Shown here piece after piece: positions 27,898 through 36,107 of a stretch of DNA of 64,000 bases; positions within the stretch are counted from its first letter, which is position 1, and every line of letters begins with the position of its first letter. The notes beneath the pieces are model-generated. The model worked only from the letters and a program-made list of their open reading frames with translations, made no database searches and was not told the origin of the DNA. Position numbers and translations under genes: made by a program. This DNA comes from Cohnella hashimotonis. GTDB lineage: Bacteria > Bacillota > Bacilli > Paenibacillales > Paenibacillaceae. The DNA is taken from positions 2,294,001 to 2,358,000 of the forward strand of contig NZ_JAGRPV010000001.1 in NCBI RefSeq assembly GCF_030014955.1, in the 5' to 3' direction.

Positions 27898-29127
27898 TCA
27901 GGCTTCGGCCTCCAGCTTGGCCCTGCCGTCCGGACGCAGCCACGTGCGTCTCCAGACGCCTTGCACGACCGACAGCGCAACGAGTGCGGCGAGCGCGATG
28001 CACGCCATCGTAATAAAGCCGGGCGTATAGGAGCCGGTCTTGCCGTACAGGCTGCCGAGCAGCAGCGGCAGCAAGTAGCCGCCGAAGCCGCCGGCAGCCC
28101 CGACGATGCCGGTCAGCAGACCGATATCGGCGCCGAAGCGCTGCGGGATCAGCTGGAACACCGCGCCGTTGCCTGTTCCGAGGCTCATCATCGCGAGGAA
28201 CAGGAGCGGGATGACGACGGCCAGCGGCGGCAGCGAAGAGATGGTGAGGAATAGAAGGCCGGCCGCGGCGTATAAAACGATCAGCATGCGGATGCCGCCG
28301 ATTTTGTCGGACAAATAACCGCCCACCGGGCGGAAGAAGCTCCCGGCGATGACGCAGATCGTCGTGAAGTCTGCCGCGCGGACGGCCGACAAGCCGTATT
28401 GGGCGTTAAAAAATATCGTCAGGTAATTAGTCAGGCCGACGAAGCCGCCGAACGTAACGCCGTACATGAGGCAAAACAGCCAGGTATCGCGTTTTTTAAG
28501 CACGCTCGCGTATTGGGACAGCTTTTTCGGCGCTGGTTGCGTCGGACTTTCTTTGGCAAAAACGGTGAAGATAATGAAAACGATGCCGATCGGGATGAGC
28601 GCAAGTCCGAATACGGTCTCCCAGCCGCCGAAGTGCGTGGCCAGTCGGTTGGCGAACAGCGTCGAAAATACCGTGCCGCTGTTGCCGGCGCCCGCGATTC
28701 CCATCGCCAGGCCTTGATATTGAGGCGGATACCACCTGCTGGCGAGCGGCAGCGCGGCGGCGAACGAAGCGCCTGCGAATCCGAGCAGAAGCGCTACGAT
28801 ATATAGATGATTCAGCGAATCCACGAACTGCCATCCCCACACGAGCGGCACCATCGTCGCAAGCAGCCCGAATTGCCCAGTTCGCTTGGGGCCGATGTAG
28901 TCGGTCAAAAAACCGAAGACGAGCCGGAGCAAGGAGCCGCCGAGGACGGGGAGCGCCACCAGGTTCGCCTTTTGAATCGCCGTCATCGGATAATCGTTCA
29001 TCATGATAACCGCGAGCGGCCCGATCAATACCCAGACCATGAAGCTCATATCGAAATACAAGAATGCGCTAAATAATGTTGGCTTATGCCCGCTATTCCA
29101 AAATCCTTTGTCTCTTACGATTTCCAT
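27898..29127 (-). CDS. narK: Nitrate/nitrite transporter, MFS NarK type
   Basis: 409 residues, about 12 transmembrane helices. NarK/NasA-type signatures: FGFLTDYIGPKRTG in the first loop, GLAMGIAGAGNSGTVFST in helix 5 and GGYLSDKIGG in the second half. It brings nitrate in for the divergent nasBC genes. The start is the ATG of MEIVRDK, 8 bases after GGGAGGCGG. The promoter lies about 180 bp upstream and overlaps a TnrA/GlnR-type box, pointing to nitrogen control rather than anaerobic control. Confidence 0.93.
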   Translation of the reverse strand: MEIVRDKGFWNSGHKPTLFSAFLYFDMSFMVWVLIGPLAVIMMNDYPMTAIQKANLVALPVLGGSLLRLVFGFLTDYIGPKRTGQFGLLATMVPLVWGWQFVDSLNHLYIVALLLGFAGASFAAALPLASRWYPPQYQGLAMGIAGAGNSGTVFSTLFANRLATHFGGWETVFGLALIPIGIVFIIFTVFAKESPTQPAPKKLSQYASVLKKRDTWLFCLMYGVTFGGFVGLTNYLTIFFNAQYGLSAVRAADFTTICVIAGSFFRPVGGYLSDKIGGIRMLIVLYAAAGLLFLTISSLPPLAVVIPLLFLAMMSLGTGNGAVFQLIPQRFGADIGLLTGIVGAAGGFGGYLLPLLLGSLYGKTGSYTPGFITMACIALAALVALSVVQGVWRRTWLRPDGRAKLEAEA

Positions 29128-29310
29128 TGGAATCCGCCTCCCATGATATACAAGATTACATATGGATAGGGCATGTTCACCTGCCATGGCGGGTGTCGAA
29201 AAAACGAAAAGACGCACCTTGACCATGGCGAAAGTGACACCCCAGTGCGCGGTACATCATTGTACCGGGCGATCGGATGCTTTCGGTCACGTCATTGTGA
29301 GCCAATTTGG

Positions 29311-29351
29311 ATTATACAGGGGTCGTAAAAGCCATGTCAATATATATAACA
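29311..29351 (-). promoter_or_regulatory. narK promoter overlapped by a TnrA/GlnR-type box
   Basis: On the minus strand TTGACA (29340-29335), 18 bp, TATAAT (29316-29311). The sequence TGTCAATATATATAACA (29335-29351) fits the TnrA/GlnR consensus TGTNAN7TNACA at every fixed base and overlaps the -35. The position centres near -39 of narK and near -110 of nasB. Confidence 0.78.
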
Positions 29352-29417
29352 TAATAATAAACTCTGCTGCTATCCGTGCAACAATTAGAGAATATATCTA
29401 AAATTAAGTAATGATTA

Positions 29418-29446
29418 TTGACATGGATTGTTTCTCGTCCTATGCT
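29418..29446 (+). promoter_or_regulatory. Promoter of nasBC
   Basis: Perfect TTGACA, 17-bp spacer, TATGCT; predicted start near 29453, giving a leader of about 120 bases before nasB. The GCCCGCCCC and GGGGACGGGTTTTTT stretch around 29500 can form a hairpin with a T-run inside this leader and may attenuate transcription. Confidence 0.75.
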
Positions 29447-29571
29447 GAATAAAGAATCCGCGGCACAACGACGTGCCCGAAACCGGCGACGAAGCCCGCC
29501 CCAATGGAGGGGACGGGTTTTTTATGTTCTTATTCAGGCATTTGCCGCGGCGCAGGAAGGGGGGAGTATGC

Positions 29572-31665
29572 ATGGCGAAGCCCAAGCTCGTATTGGTCGG
29601 CAACGGCATGGCCGGCATTCGTTGTCTCGAAGAGATCCTCGAATTGGCGCCCGACGCCTTCGAAGTGACCGTGATCGGCAAGGAGCCGACGCCGAATTAC
29701 AATCGCATTCAGCTCTCCAAGGTGCTGCAGGGCGGTACTTCGCTTCAGGACATTATCTTGAACGATTGGTCCTGGTATGCGGAGCGAGGCATCCGGCTGC
29801 TAACGGGTGAATCTGTCGTGCGCGTCCGCGCGGACGAACGTAAGGTGGAAACTGCTTCCGGGCTAAGCGTCGCTTATGACAAGCTTATCCTTGCAACGGG
29901 CTCGTCGGCTTTCGTGCCGCCGCTTCCCGGTGCCGGCAAGCCAGGCGTAACGGCCTTTCGGACGATCGAAGATTGCCGTCAAATCATGGAAGCTGCGGCC
30001 AATTTCAGCAAGGCGGCCGTACTCGGTGGCGGCCTGCTCGGTCTGGAGGCGGCGCGGGGCCTTCTTAACTTGGGCATGGAGGTGGAAGTCGTCCATAACT
30101 CGCCCTTTCTGATGAATCGACAGCTCGACCGGATGTCCGCCGAACTGCTGCGTGCCGCGCTGGAAGAGCAGGGCATGCGGTTCAGGCTCGGCAAGACGAC
30201 GACGCGGATATTCGGACGCAAACGCGCGGAAGGGCTTCTGTTCGCGGACGGCACGAAGCTCGAAGCCGACTTGATCGTATTGTCGGTCGGCATCAGCCCG
30301 AACGTCGCGTTCGCTAAGGCGAGCGGCATCGAGACCAATCGTGCCGTCGTCGTCAACGATTATATGGAGACAAACGTGCCGGACGTTTACGCGGTCGGGG
30401 AATGCGCCGAGCACAGAGGGATTGCGTACGGGCTCGTTGCGCCGCTTTACGAACAGGGCAAAGTGCTTGCGCGCGTCGTCTGCGGACGCGAGACGGAGCC
30501 TTATGTCGGCAGCATGCCCTACGCGCAATTAAAGGTGTCGGGCATTAACGTATTTTCGGCGGGCGTGGTGCAAGGCGGAGACGAGAGTACGGTGCTTCAG
30601 GCGTACGACGCGTTGCGGGGGATGTATAAGCGGATTACGGCTGAGAATGGGCGCATATCGGGTGTCGTCCTCTACGGGGATACGGACGAAGGACAGACGC
30701 TGCTCGGCCATTTGAAGCGGCGCGCCAAGGTCGAGGTGCTGGCGCGAACGCTGTCAAGCGGTGCGACGCCAGGGAGCGCGGGCGACGAGGCTGCGACAGC
30801 TATGGCGGATGCCGACACGGTATGCGGCTGCAACGGGGTATGCAAAGGCGCGATCGTCCGCGCGGTGACGGAGGAGGGCGCGGACACGATCGAGCTCGTC
30901 CGGGAGCGGACGAAGGCTTCGAGCTCGTGCGGCGGGTGCAGCGGCATGGTCGCGTCGATCCTTCGCGCGGCGCTGGCCGGCGCCGCATCGTCCGCGACGC
31001 CGGATCCGGCACTGTGCGATTGTACGCCGCTCGGCCACCGCGCGGTTAGGCTCGCGCTTGAGAAGATGGGATTGCGGACGACAGCGGCCGCGATGGCCAC
31101 GCTGGATTGGCGGACGAAGGACGGTTGCATCGTTTGCAGAGGCGCGCTTCGATATTATACCGGCGAGTCGGGCGCGACTGCCCATAACGCCCGGTTGATC
31201 TTGCACGTCGGCGCAGTGCCCGGTAGCGGCGGTTTAGAAGAAAATCAGGCTGCTGGTATGGCCGATCGCTTGAGCCAAAGGCTTGCCGATGCCGCGCTTC
31301 CCAGGACGGTGCAAGCTGCTGTCGCAGGCCTGGCCGCAGAGCCGATCGGCATCCTCGTTCGCGATATCGGCCTGGTCCGCGCGCCGGCCGGATGGGAGCT
31401 GTACGCAGGCGGTTATGCGGAGCGTCCGGTCAAGCAGGCGCAGCTCATCGCCGTAGAGCCTTCGGCGGATACAGCGCTGGAAATGGCCGAAGCGCTGCTG
31501 CGGTGGTACCGGGCGGAGGCGGATTATGGCGAGCCGGTCTGGCGATGGCTGGAGCGTACGGGGTTGTACGCCGCGCGCGAGCGCCTGCTTGACGCCGAGG
31601 CCCGCGAGGCGATGCTGGTGGAGGGCGTCGCCGCAAGCGATGGCCGAGCCGCGATCGGCATATGA
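29572..31665 (+). CDS. nasB: Assimilatory nitrate reductase electron-transfer subunit
   Basis: 697 residues. A paralogue of NirB that passes electrons from NAD(P)H to the molybdenum subunit NasC. FAD/NAD domains 1-400 (GNGMAGIRCLEEIL, GGGLLGLEAARGL). BFD 2Fe-2S domain from CGCNGVCKG near 418 with CGGCSG, then a second BFD-like segment (CDCTPLG...CIVCRG). The C-terminal 150 residues still align with the NirB siroheme domain (DIGLVRAPAGWELYAGG against DIGIVGNEGAWEIYVGG), but the siroheme cysteines are gone, so this part cannot reduce nitrite. The ATG is preceded by AAGGGGGGAG. nasC follows after 53 bp. Confidence 0.93.
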   Translation: MAKPKLVLVGNGMAGIRCLEEILELAPDAFEVTVIGKEPTPNYNRIQLSKVLQGGTSLQDIILNDWSWYAERGIRLLTGESVVRVRADERKVETASGLSVAYDKLILATGSSAFVPPLPGAGKPGVTAFRTIEDCRQIMEAAANFSKAAVLGGGLLGLEAARGLLNLGMEVEVVHNSPFLMNRQLDRMSAELLRAALEEQGMRFRLGKTTTRIFGRKRAEGLLFADGTKLEADLIVLSVGISPNVAFAKASGIETNRAVVVNDYMETNVPDVYAVGECAEHRGIAYGLVAPLYEQGKVLARVVCGRETEPYVGSMPYAQLKVSGINVFSAGVVQGGDESTVLQAYDALRGMYKRITAENGRISGVVLYGDTDEGQTLLGHLKRRAKVEVLARTLSSGATPGSAGDEAATAMADADTVCGCNGVCKGAIVRAVTEEGADTIELVRERTKASSSCGGCSGMVASILRAALAGAASSATPDPALCDCTPLGHRAVRLALEKMGLRTTAAAMATLDWRTKDGCIVCRGALRYYTGESGATAHNARLILHVGAVPGSGGLEENQAAGMADRLSQRLADAALPRTVQAAVAGLAAEPIGILVRDIGLVRAPAGWELYAGGYAERPVKQAQLIAVEPSADTALEMAEALLRWYRAEADYGEPVWRWLERTGLYAARERLLDAEAREAMLVEGVAASDGRAAIGI

Positions 31666-31718
31666 AAAGCGGCGTCGGGTATCGCACGACCGCTATTGCG
31701 CTTAAGGAGGAATCGCCT

Positions 31719-33845
31719 ATGCAAGCCATGCAGGCAAGCTTCGATACCCAATGCCCGTTCTGCAGCGTCCAGTGCAAGATGCGGGTCATCGAAGAGAAAC
31801 ATACGGACCGACGTTCGACTTTCAAAATCGAAGGACTGCCCAACGCAGCTTCCGAGGGGCGGCTCTGCGTCAAAGGCATCAACGCTTATCAGCACGCGCT
31901 GAGCCGGGATCGTCTGCAAAAGCCGCTGCTCAAGACGGACGGCGCATTTCGCGAGATCTCCTGGGAAGCGGCGCTGGACGTTATCGCGGACCGCTTTTTA
32001 GCCATCCAATCGGAGCATGGCGCGGATGCCGTCGGTCTCTACGGCGGCGGTTCGCTGACCAATGAGTCCGCCTACCTGCTGGGCAAGTTCGCGCGCGTGG
32101 CGCTGAAGACGAGGTATGTGGATTATAACGGCCGATTCTGCATGTCTGCTGCCGCTTCGGCGGGCGTCAAGACGTTCGGCCTTGACCGGGGGCTGACCAA
32201 TCCGCTGTCGGAGGTGATGAAGACGGAATGCATCGTGCTGGCAGGCACGAACATCGCGGAATGTCAGCCGACGCTGATGCCGTACTTCACGAAGGCTAAA
32301 GAGAACGGCGCGTGTGTTATCGTCATCGATCCGCGGACGACGAAGACGGCCGAGCTGGCCGACATTCATCTGAAGGTGAAGCCCGGCACGGACCTAGCGC
32401 TCGCGAACGGCCTCCTAAAGGTAATCGTCGAAGAAAATATGACGGACCCTTCGTTCATCGCGTCGCGCACGAACGGCTTCGAAGAGGTGCTGACCTATGT
32501 GTCGTCGCTTGCGCTGTCCGACATCTGGGCGTTGACCGGCATCGACGAGGCGGACATCCGGCGTGCGGCCCGCGCATTCGGGCGGGCGGCCACCGGCATG
32601 ATCTTTACCGCTCGCGGCGTCGAGCAGCACCGCGACGGCCATATGGCCGTCCGGGCGTTCCTGAACCTGATCCTTGCCACCGGCAAGATCGGCAAGCCCG
32701 GCTGCGGCTATGGCGCCGTAACCGGTCAGGGCAACGGCCAGGGAGGAAGGGAGCACGGGCAAAAGGCCGATCAGCTCCCCGGCTATCGACTCATCGAGAA
32801 CGCCGAGGATCGCGCTTACGTGGCAAGCGTATGGGGCGTAGCTCCTGACGATTTGCCGGGAAAAGGCGTTTCCGCTTATGAAATGATGGAGCTCGTCCAC
32901 AAGCGGGACATTCGCGCGCTGCTGGTCATGTCCTCGAATCCCGTCGTCTCGAACCCGAATGCGGGGTTTGTCGAGGAAGGTTTGCGTCGTCTCGATTTCC
33001 TGGTCGTGGCTGACCTGTTTCTGTCGGAAACGGCGCTGATGGCCGATCTGGTGCTGCCCGCGACAGCGTTCCTTGAAAACGAGGGGACTTTGACCAATCT
33101 CGAGGGCCGCGTGCTGCTGCGCGGGGGCGATCGCCCCGCGCCTGGGGAAGCACGCCACGACTGGCGTATCCTTTCCGATCTTGCGGCGAGGCTGGGCAAG
33201 AAGGCATACTTCCCGTATTCGAACGCGGAGGAGATTTTCGAAGAGCTGCGCGTTGCGAGCAAGGGCGGAGCGTCCGATTATTTCGGCATCACATATGCGC
33301 GGCTCAAGCGGGAGGAGGGCGTATACTGGCCGTGTCCCGATCCCGATGGCCCTGGTTCGGCACGGTTGTTCGAGCGAAAGTTTGCCCACCCGGACGGCAA
33401 AGCGTCCTTCGCGAAGGCGGTCCATGAAGTGCCGGGCGAGTCTGCGGATGAAGAATACCCGCTCGTAATGACCAACGGCAGAATGCTGTCCCACTATTTG
33501 ACCGGGGTCCAGACGCGGCGCAGCCCGACGCTGCTCGCCAGAGAGCTCGAAAACGTGATGGAGATTCATCCGCGTACCGCCGAGCGCTATCGGATTGGCG
33601 ACGGCGAGCTCGTACGAGTCGCATCGCGCAGGGGGAGCATGATCGTACGCAGCCGGCTGACGGCCGATATCCGGGAGGATACCGTGTTCGTCCCGATGCA
33701 TTGGGGCGGCGTGCAAAACGTAAACAATGCGACCAATCCTCTGCTCGATCCCTTTTGCAAAATGCCGGATTTCAAAACTTCCGCCGTACGGGTTAGAGCG
33801 CTGAACGCGGCCGATCTGGCGGCCCTTCGCGCCACCGAGGGATAA
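31719..33845 (+). CDS. nasC: Assimilatory nitrate reductase catalytic subunit (molybdopterin)
   Basis: 708 residues. Reduces nitrate to nitrite with a bis-MGD molybdenum cofactor and one 4Fe-4S cluster. The cluster motif C-x2-C-x3-C (CPFCSVQC) opens the protein near residue 13 with the fourth cysteine in GRLCVKG. The molybdenum-ligand cysteine lies in NGRFCMSAAAS near 145. The C-terminal molybdopterin-binding domain has VMTNGRMLSHYLTG and FVPMHWGGVQNVNNAT. Start is the ATG 8 bases after AAGGAGG; an earlier ATG overlapping the nasB stop lacks a ribosome site. It works with NasB, narK and nirBD. Confidence 0.95.
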   Translation: MQAMQASFDTQCPFCSVQCKMRVIEEKHTDRRSTFKIEGLPNAASEGRLCVKGINAYQHALSRDRLQKPLLKTDGAFREISWEAALDVIADRFLAIQSEHGADAVGLYGGGSLTNESAYLLGKFARVALKTRYVDYNGRFCMSAAASAGVKTFGLDRGLTNPLSEVMKTECIVLAGTNIAECQPTLMPYFTKAKENGACVIVIDPRTTKTAELADIHLKVKPGTDLALANGLLKVIVEENMTDPSFIASRTNGFEEVLTYVSSLALSDIWALTGIDEADIRRAARAFGRAATGMIFTARGVEQHRDGHMAVRAFLNLILATGKIGKPGCGYGAVTGQGNGQGGREHGQKADQLPGYRLIENAEDRAYVASVWGVAPDDLPGKGVSAYEMMELVHKRDIRALLVMSSNPVVSNPNAGFVEEGLRRLDFLVVADLFLSETALMADLVLPATAFLENEGTLTNLEGRVLLRGGDRPAPGEARHDWRILSDLAARLGKKAYFPYSNAEEIFEELRVASKGGASDYFGITYARLKREEGVYWPCPDPDGPGSARLFERKFAHPDGKASFAKAVHEVPGESADEEYPLVMTNGRMLSHYLTGVQTRRSPTLLARELENVMEIHPRTAERYRIGDGELVRVASRRGSMIVRSRLTADIREDTVFVPMHWGGVQNVNNATNPLLDPFCKMPDFKTSAVRVRALNAADLAALRATEG

Positions 33846-33902
33846 ATGAATCCTTATGCGGGCAAACTGACCTCATCAAGCATCGCGAGGGAGGAAAGCC
33901 CG

Positions 33903-34106
33903 ATGAGCGATACGACGGATTACCTGAAGTATGTCGCGGAGCGGTCGGTTGCCTATCTGAACCAGCCGGCGGACGAACGCCGCGAACGGCGCAAAAAAAA
34001 GCGCGAGCCCTGGCAGATTCGCTGGTTCGGTCAGTTGCTGCCGCTCGGCATTCGGATCTGGTGGGCCAACCGCAAAAAAGAAGAAGAGCCAGCTGCCCGC
34101 GTCTGA
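33903..34106 (+). CDS. yqzE: YqzE family small protein
   Basis: 67 residues, very basic (RRERRKKKREPWQIRWFG) with a short hydrophobic patch near the C-terminus; it resembles the YqzE family, which in Bacillus lies at the end of the comG competence operon. Function unknown. Start at the ATG 8 bases after GGAGG. It lies just downstream of nasC and upstream of yqhG/yqhH, a remnant of Bacillus gene order. Confidence 0.75.
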   Translation: MSDTTDYLKYVAERSVAYLNQPADERRERRKKKREPWQIRWFGQLLPLGIRIWWANRKKEEEPAARV

Positions 34107-34131
34107 CGACCGGGTGAAGCGGGCTCTTTTG
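34096..34131 (+). terminator. Weak terminator after yqzE
   Basis: GCCCGC/GCGGGC six-bp stem with an 18-base loop, followed by TCTTTT. The long loop makes it uncertain. Confidence 0.45.
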
Positions 34132-34142
34132 CGTCCGGAAAA

Positions 34143-35048
34143 TTAGCGATAAAAAAGGCCTTTGTTGATCTTGGTTAAGGAATCGAGCGGAATGAATCGT
34201 TGACCGTTCATATCGAGCGCGACATCGAGCCGGCCGCTCTGCCAGCGCTGATAGCCGACGACGGACAAGGCGTAGAGCATCTTGTCGCCGAGCGGCTCGG
34301 CGACGTAGACGAGTCGGTCCTTTGCCTTGACGCGGGCGATCAGCCGATCCTGCTGAGGCGCGAAGGGCTTGTCGCCGAGCAGCCAGGACAACCGCTCGTA
34401 GGGATCGAACGTCTCGGCGGATGTCAGCAAACGGATTTCGCGGGGTTTATCCGCAACTGCGCCAGCGTCGGCGGGCAAGTACGGTTCGTTTGCCGCGGCC
34501 GACAGCCACTGCACCTCGTTGCTGATCGGCAGCAGCTCCGCGGATTTGGCGTCCAGCCAGATCGTCTCCTTCTCGAGCCGGACCTCCCAGGCCGCCGCGA
34601 GGGGATGAATATAGTGCTTGACCGCGCGAAAAGCGTTCGAGCTCGCAGCCGGGATATAGCTGCCGGCGGCGAGAGCGAGGCGTAGCGTCGTCGTATCGAA
34701 CAGCGGCTTGGGGCCGAGGCCGTATTCGCCAAGCCTGCAGCTGCCGTCTTCAGCGGCGTAGACAACGGCATAGCCGAGCGGCATTCCCTTCGGCCCGACG
34801 ACGGTCGCAAGCCAGCCGTGCGTGCCGGGACCGAGCGCCTCGATGCGCGGCGAACCGGTTTTCCAGGCTGTGAAGCCCGGCTGGCCCGACAGCTGCGAGA
34901 CGATGGCCGCGGCGCATCGGGCGGGGGCGTTCGTATCCGCGGATACGGGCGCCGCGGCTGAGCGGGCGGAGGCAAGGACGCTTAAGAAGGACAGCAGCAG
35001 GAGGAGAAACAACGGCCTGCCGGCGGCGGACCGATTCGCATTTCGCAT
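34143..35048 (-). CDS. Secreted protein of unknown function
   Basis: 301 residues. Clear signal peptide: RNANRSAAGR, a hydrophobic core (LFLLLLLSFLSVLA) and a likely cut after SAAA near residue 33. The mature part has no recognised domain. It starts around a conserved-looking ARCAAAIVSQLSGQPGFTAW segment, contains YAVVYAAEDGSCRLGEYGLG, and ends with beta-rich DMNGQRFIPLDSLTKINKGL. Two cysteines in the mature region could form a disulfide. AAAGGTG lies about 5 bases before the ATG. It converges on yqzE and sits upstream of yqhG on the opposite side, in the place where Bacillus carries biofilm genes. Not assigned. Confidence 0.75.
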   Translation of the reverse strand: MRNANRSAAGRPLFLLLLLSFLSVLASARSAAAPVSADTNAPARCAAAIVSQLSGQPGFTAWKTGSPRIEALGPGTHGWLATVVGPKGMPLGYAVVYAAEDGSCRLGEYGLGPKPLFDTTTLRLALAAGSYIPAASSNAFRAVKHYIHPLAAAWEVRLEKETIWLDAKSAELLPISNEVQWLSAAANEPYLPADAGAVADKPREIRLLTSAETFDPYERLSWLLGDKPFAPQQDRLIARVKAKDRLVYVAEPLGDKMLYALSVVGYQRWQSGRLDVALDMNGQRFIPLDSLTKINKGLFYR

Positions 35049-35174
35049 CGTATCACCTTTAGGAGTTGGATTGTTCGGGCTTGTCCATTCATTGTAACGG
35101 AGCCGCGCCGCCGAAGGTGCCGGATGCTGTCCGGCGGCGCATCGGGAAGGGCTTCTATTTTTGTCGCAACGGGG

Positions 35175-36104
35175 CTAATGAATGCCCGGCAGGTGGAACA
35201 GGCCGCAGTTCATGACGGATAACGTCACTCTCGGCCGGTACTGCCAGTCGATCTCGGACTCCCGCTGGGCGAGGCGCTGCGTCAGCGTTTCCTTTTCCTC
35301 GTCGGTCATCGCCCTGCCGATCATCGGATCGTAATAAGAGCGGATCCGGCGCAGCTCGTCCTGTCTGCGCTCCTCGGCCTCGGCAGCCCAGGTGAAATCG
35401 CCCGACCTCAGCTTGCGCTCGAGCGCCTGCTCGAGCTGGGTCATTGCCTTTTTGAGCGACAGCCCGTTAGGCAGCAGGTGAACGTTAGATGGAAGCTTCG
35501 GCGTCAGCTTACGTCCGCGAAGTCCTTCCAGGAACCGCTCGTCGATATAGCCGGTGGCCAGGGAGATGCCCCAGCCGTACATTTCCTCGCGCTTCATGTC
35601 GCATTCGTAGTCCACCTTGAAGTTGACACCGAGCCATGCCGTGTAGGGATTGGAGCCGAGCCTGTCGGCCCTGCCCCTCGGCGGCTCCTCGAACATGGCG
35701 ACGCAGCGTCCGCCGTCGCGAACCGCACCGAAGATCTGCGCGAGCCGTCCCGATCCGAAGTACAGGTCCTCGCGCAGCACGCGCACAGGTGCGACGTTGA
35801 AGCCAAGCGGAGAAAGGCCGGCGGCGGTCGAACCCTGAGGTTGGGCAGCCTCCGTATCAGCTTCGGCCTCATCAGCCTCATCAGCTTCGTCTTCGTCGCG
35901 TCCGAACTGCCAGGCAAAAGTCAGCGTCTCCGGCGGCGTCCCCGTACGCTCAACAAAGCCCCAATAGTAGGGGCGGTTCGTCAGCTTTTTGTCCGCCTCC
36001 GGCGACAGCCTGACGGTCACGCTGCCCTTCGCCTTTTCGATAATGTCGCAGCCCGTCGCGTCGAGATAGGACATCACGAATTTTTCCACCTGTTTGGCAT
36101 TCAC
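35175..36104 (-). CDS. yqhG: YqhG family protein
   Basis: 309 residues, GTG start with AAGGAGG 8 bases upstream. It matches the uncharacterised YqhG family: VEKFVMSYLDATGCDIIEKA at the N-terminus, RPYYWGFVERTG near 45, the Asp/Glu-rich linker near 70-85 specific to this protein, MFEEPPRGR near 135 and the C-terminal VTLSVMNCGLFHLPGIH. It is in the same orientation and 3 bp from the helicase gene, as in Bacillus, so the two proteins probably act together. Function unknown. Confidence 0.88.
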   Translation of the reverse strand: MNAKQVEKFVMSYLDATGCDIIEKAKGSVTVRLSPEADKKLTNRPYYWGFVERTGTPPETLTFAWQFGRDEDEADEADEAEADTEAAQPQGSTAAGLSPLGFNVAPVRVLREDLYFGSGRLAQIFGAVRDGGRCVAMFEEPPRGRADRLGSNPYTAWLGVNFKVDYECDMKREEMYGWGISLATGYIDERFLEGLRGRKLTPKLPSNVHLLPNGLSLKKAMTQLEQALERKLRSGDFTWAAEAEERRQDELRRIRSYYDPMIGRAMTDEEKETLTQRLAQRESEIDWQYRPRVTLSVMNCGLFHLPGIH

Positions 36105-36107
36105 CCG

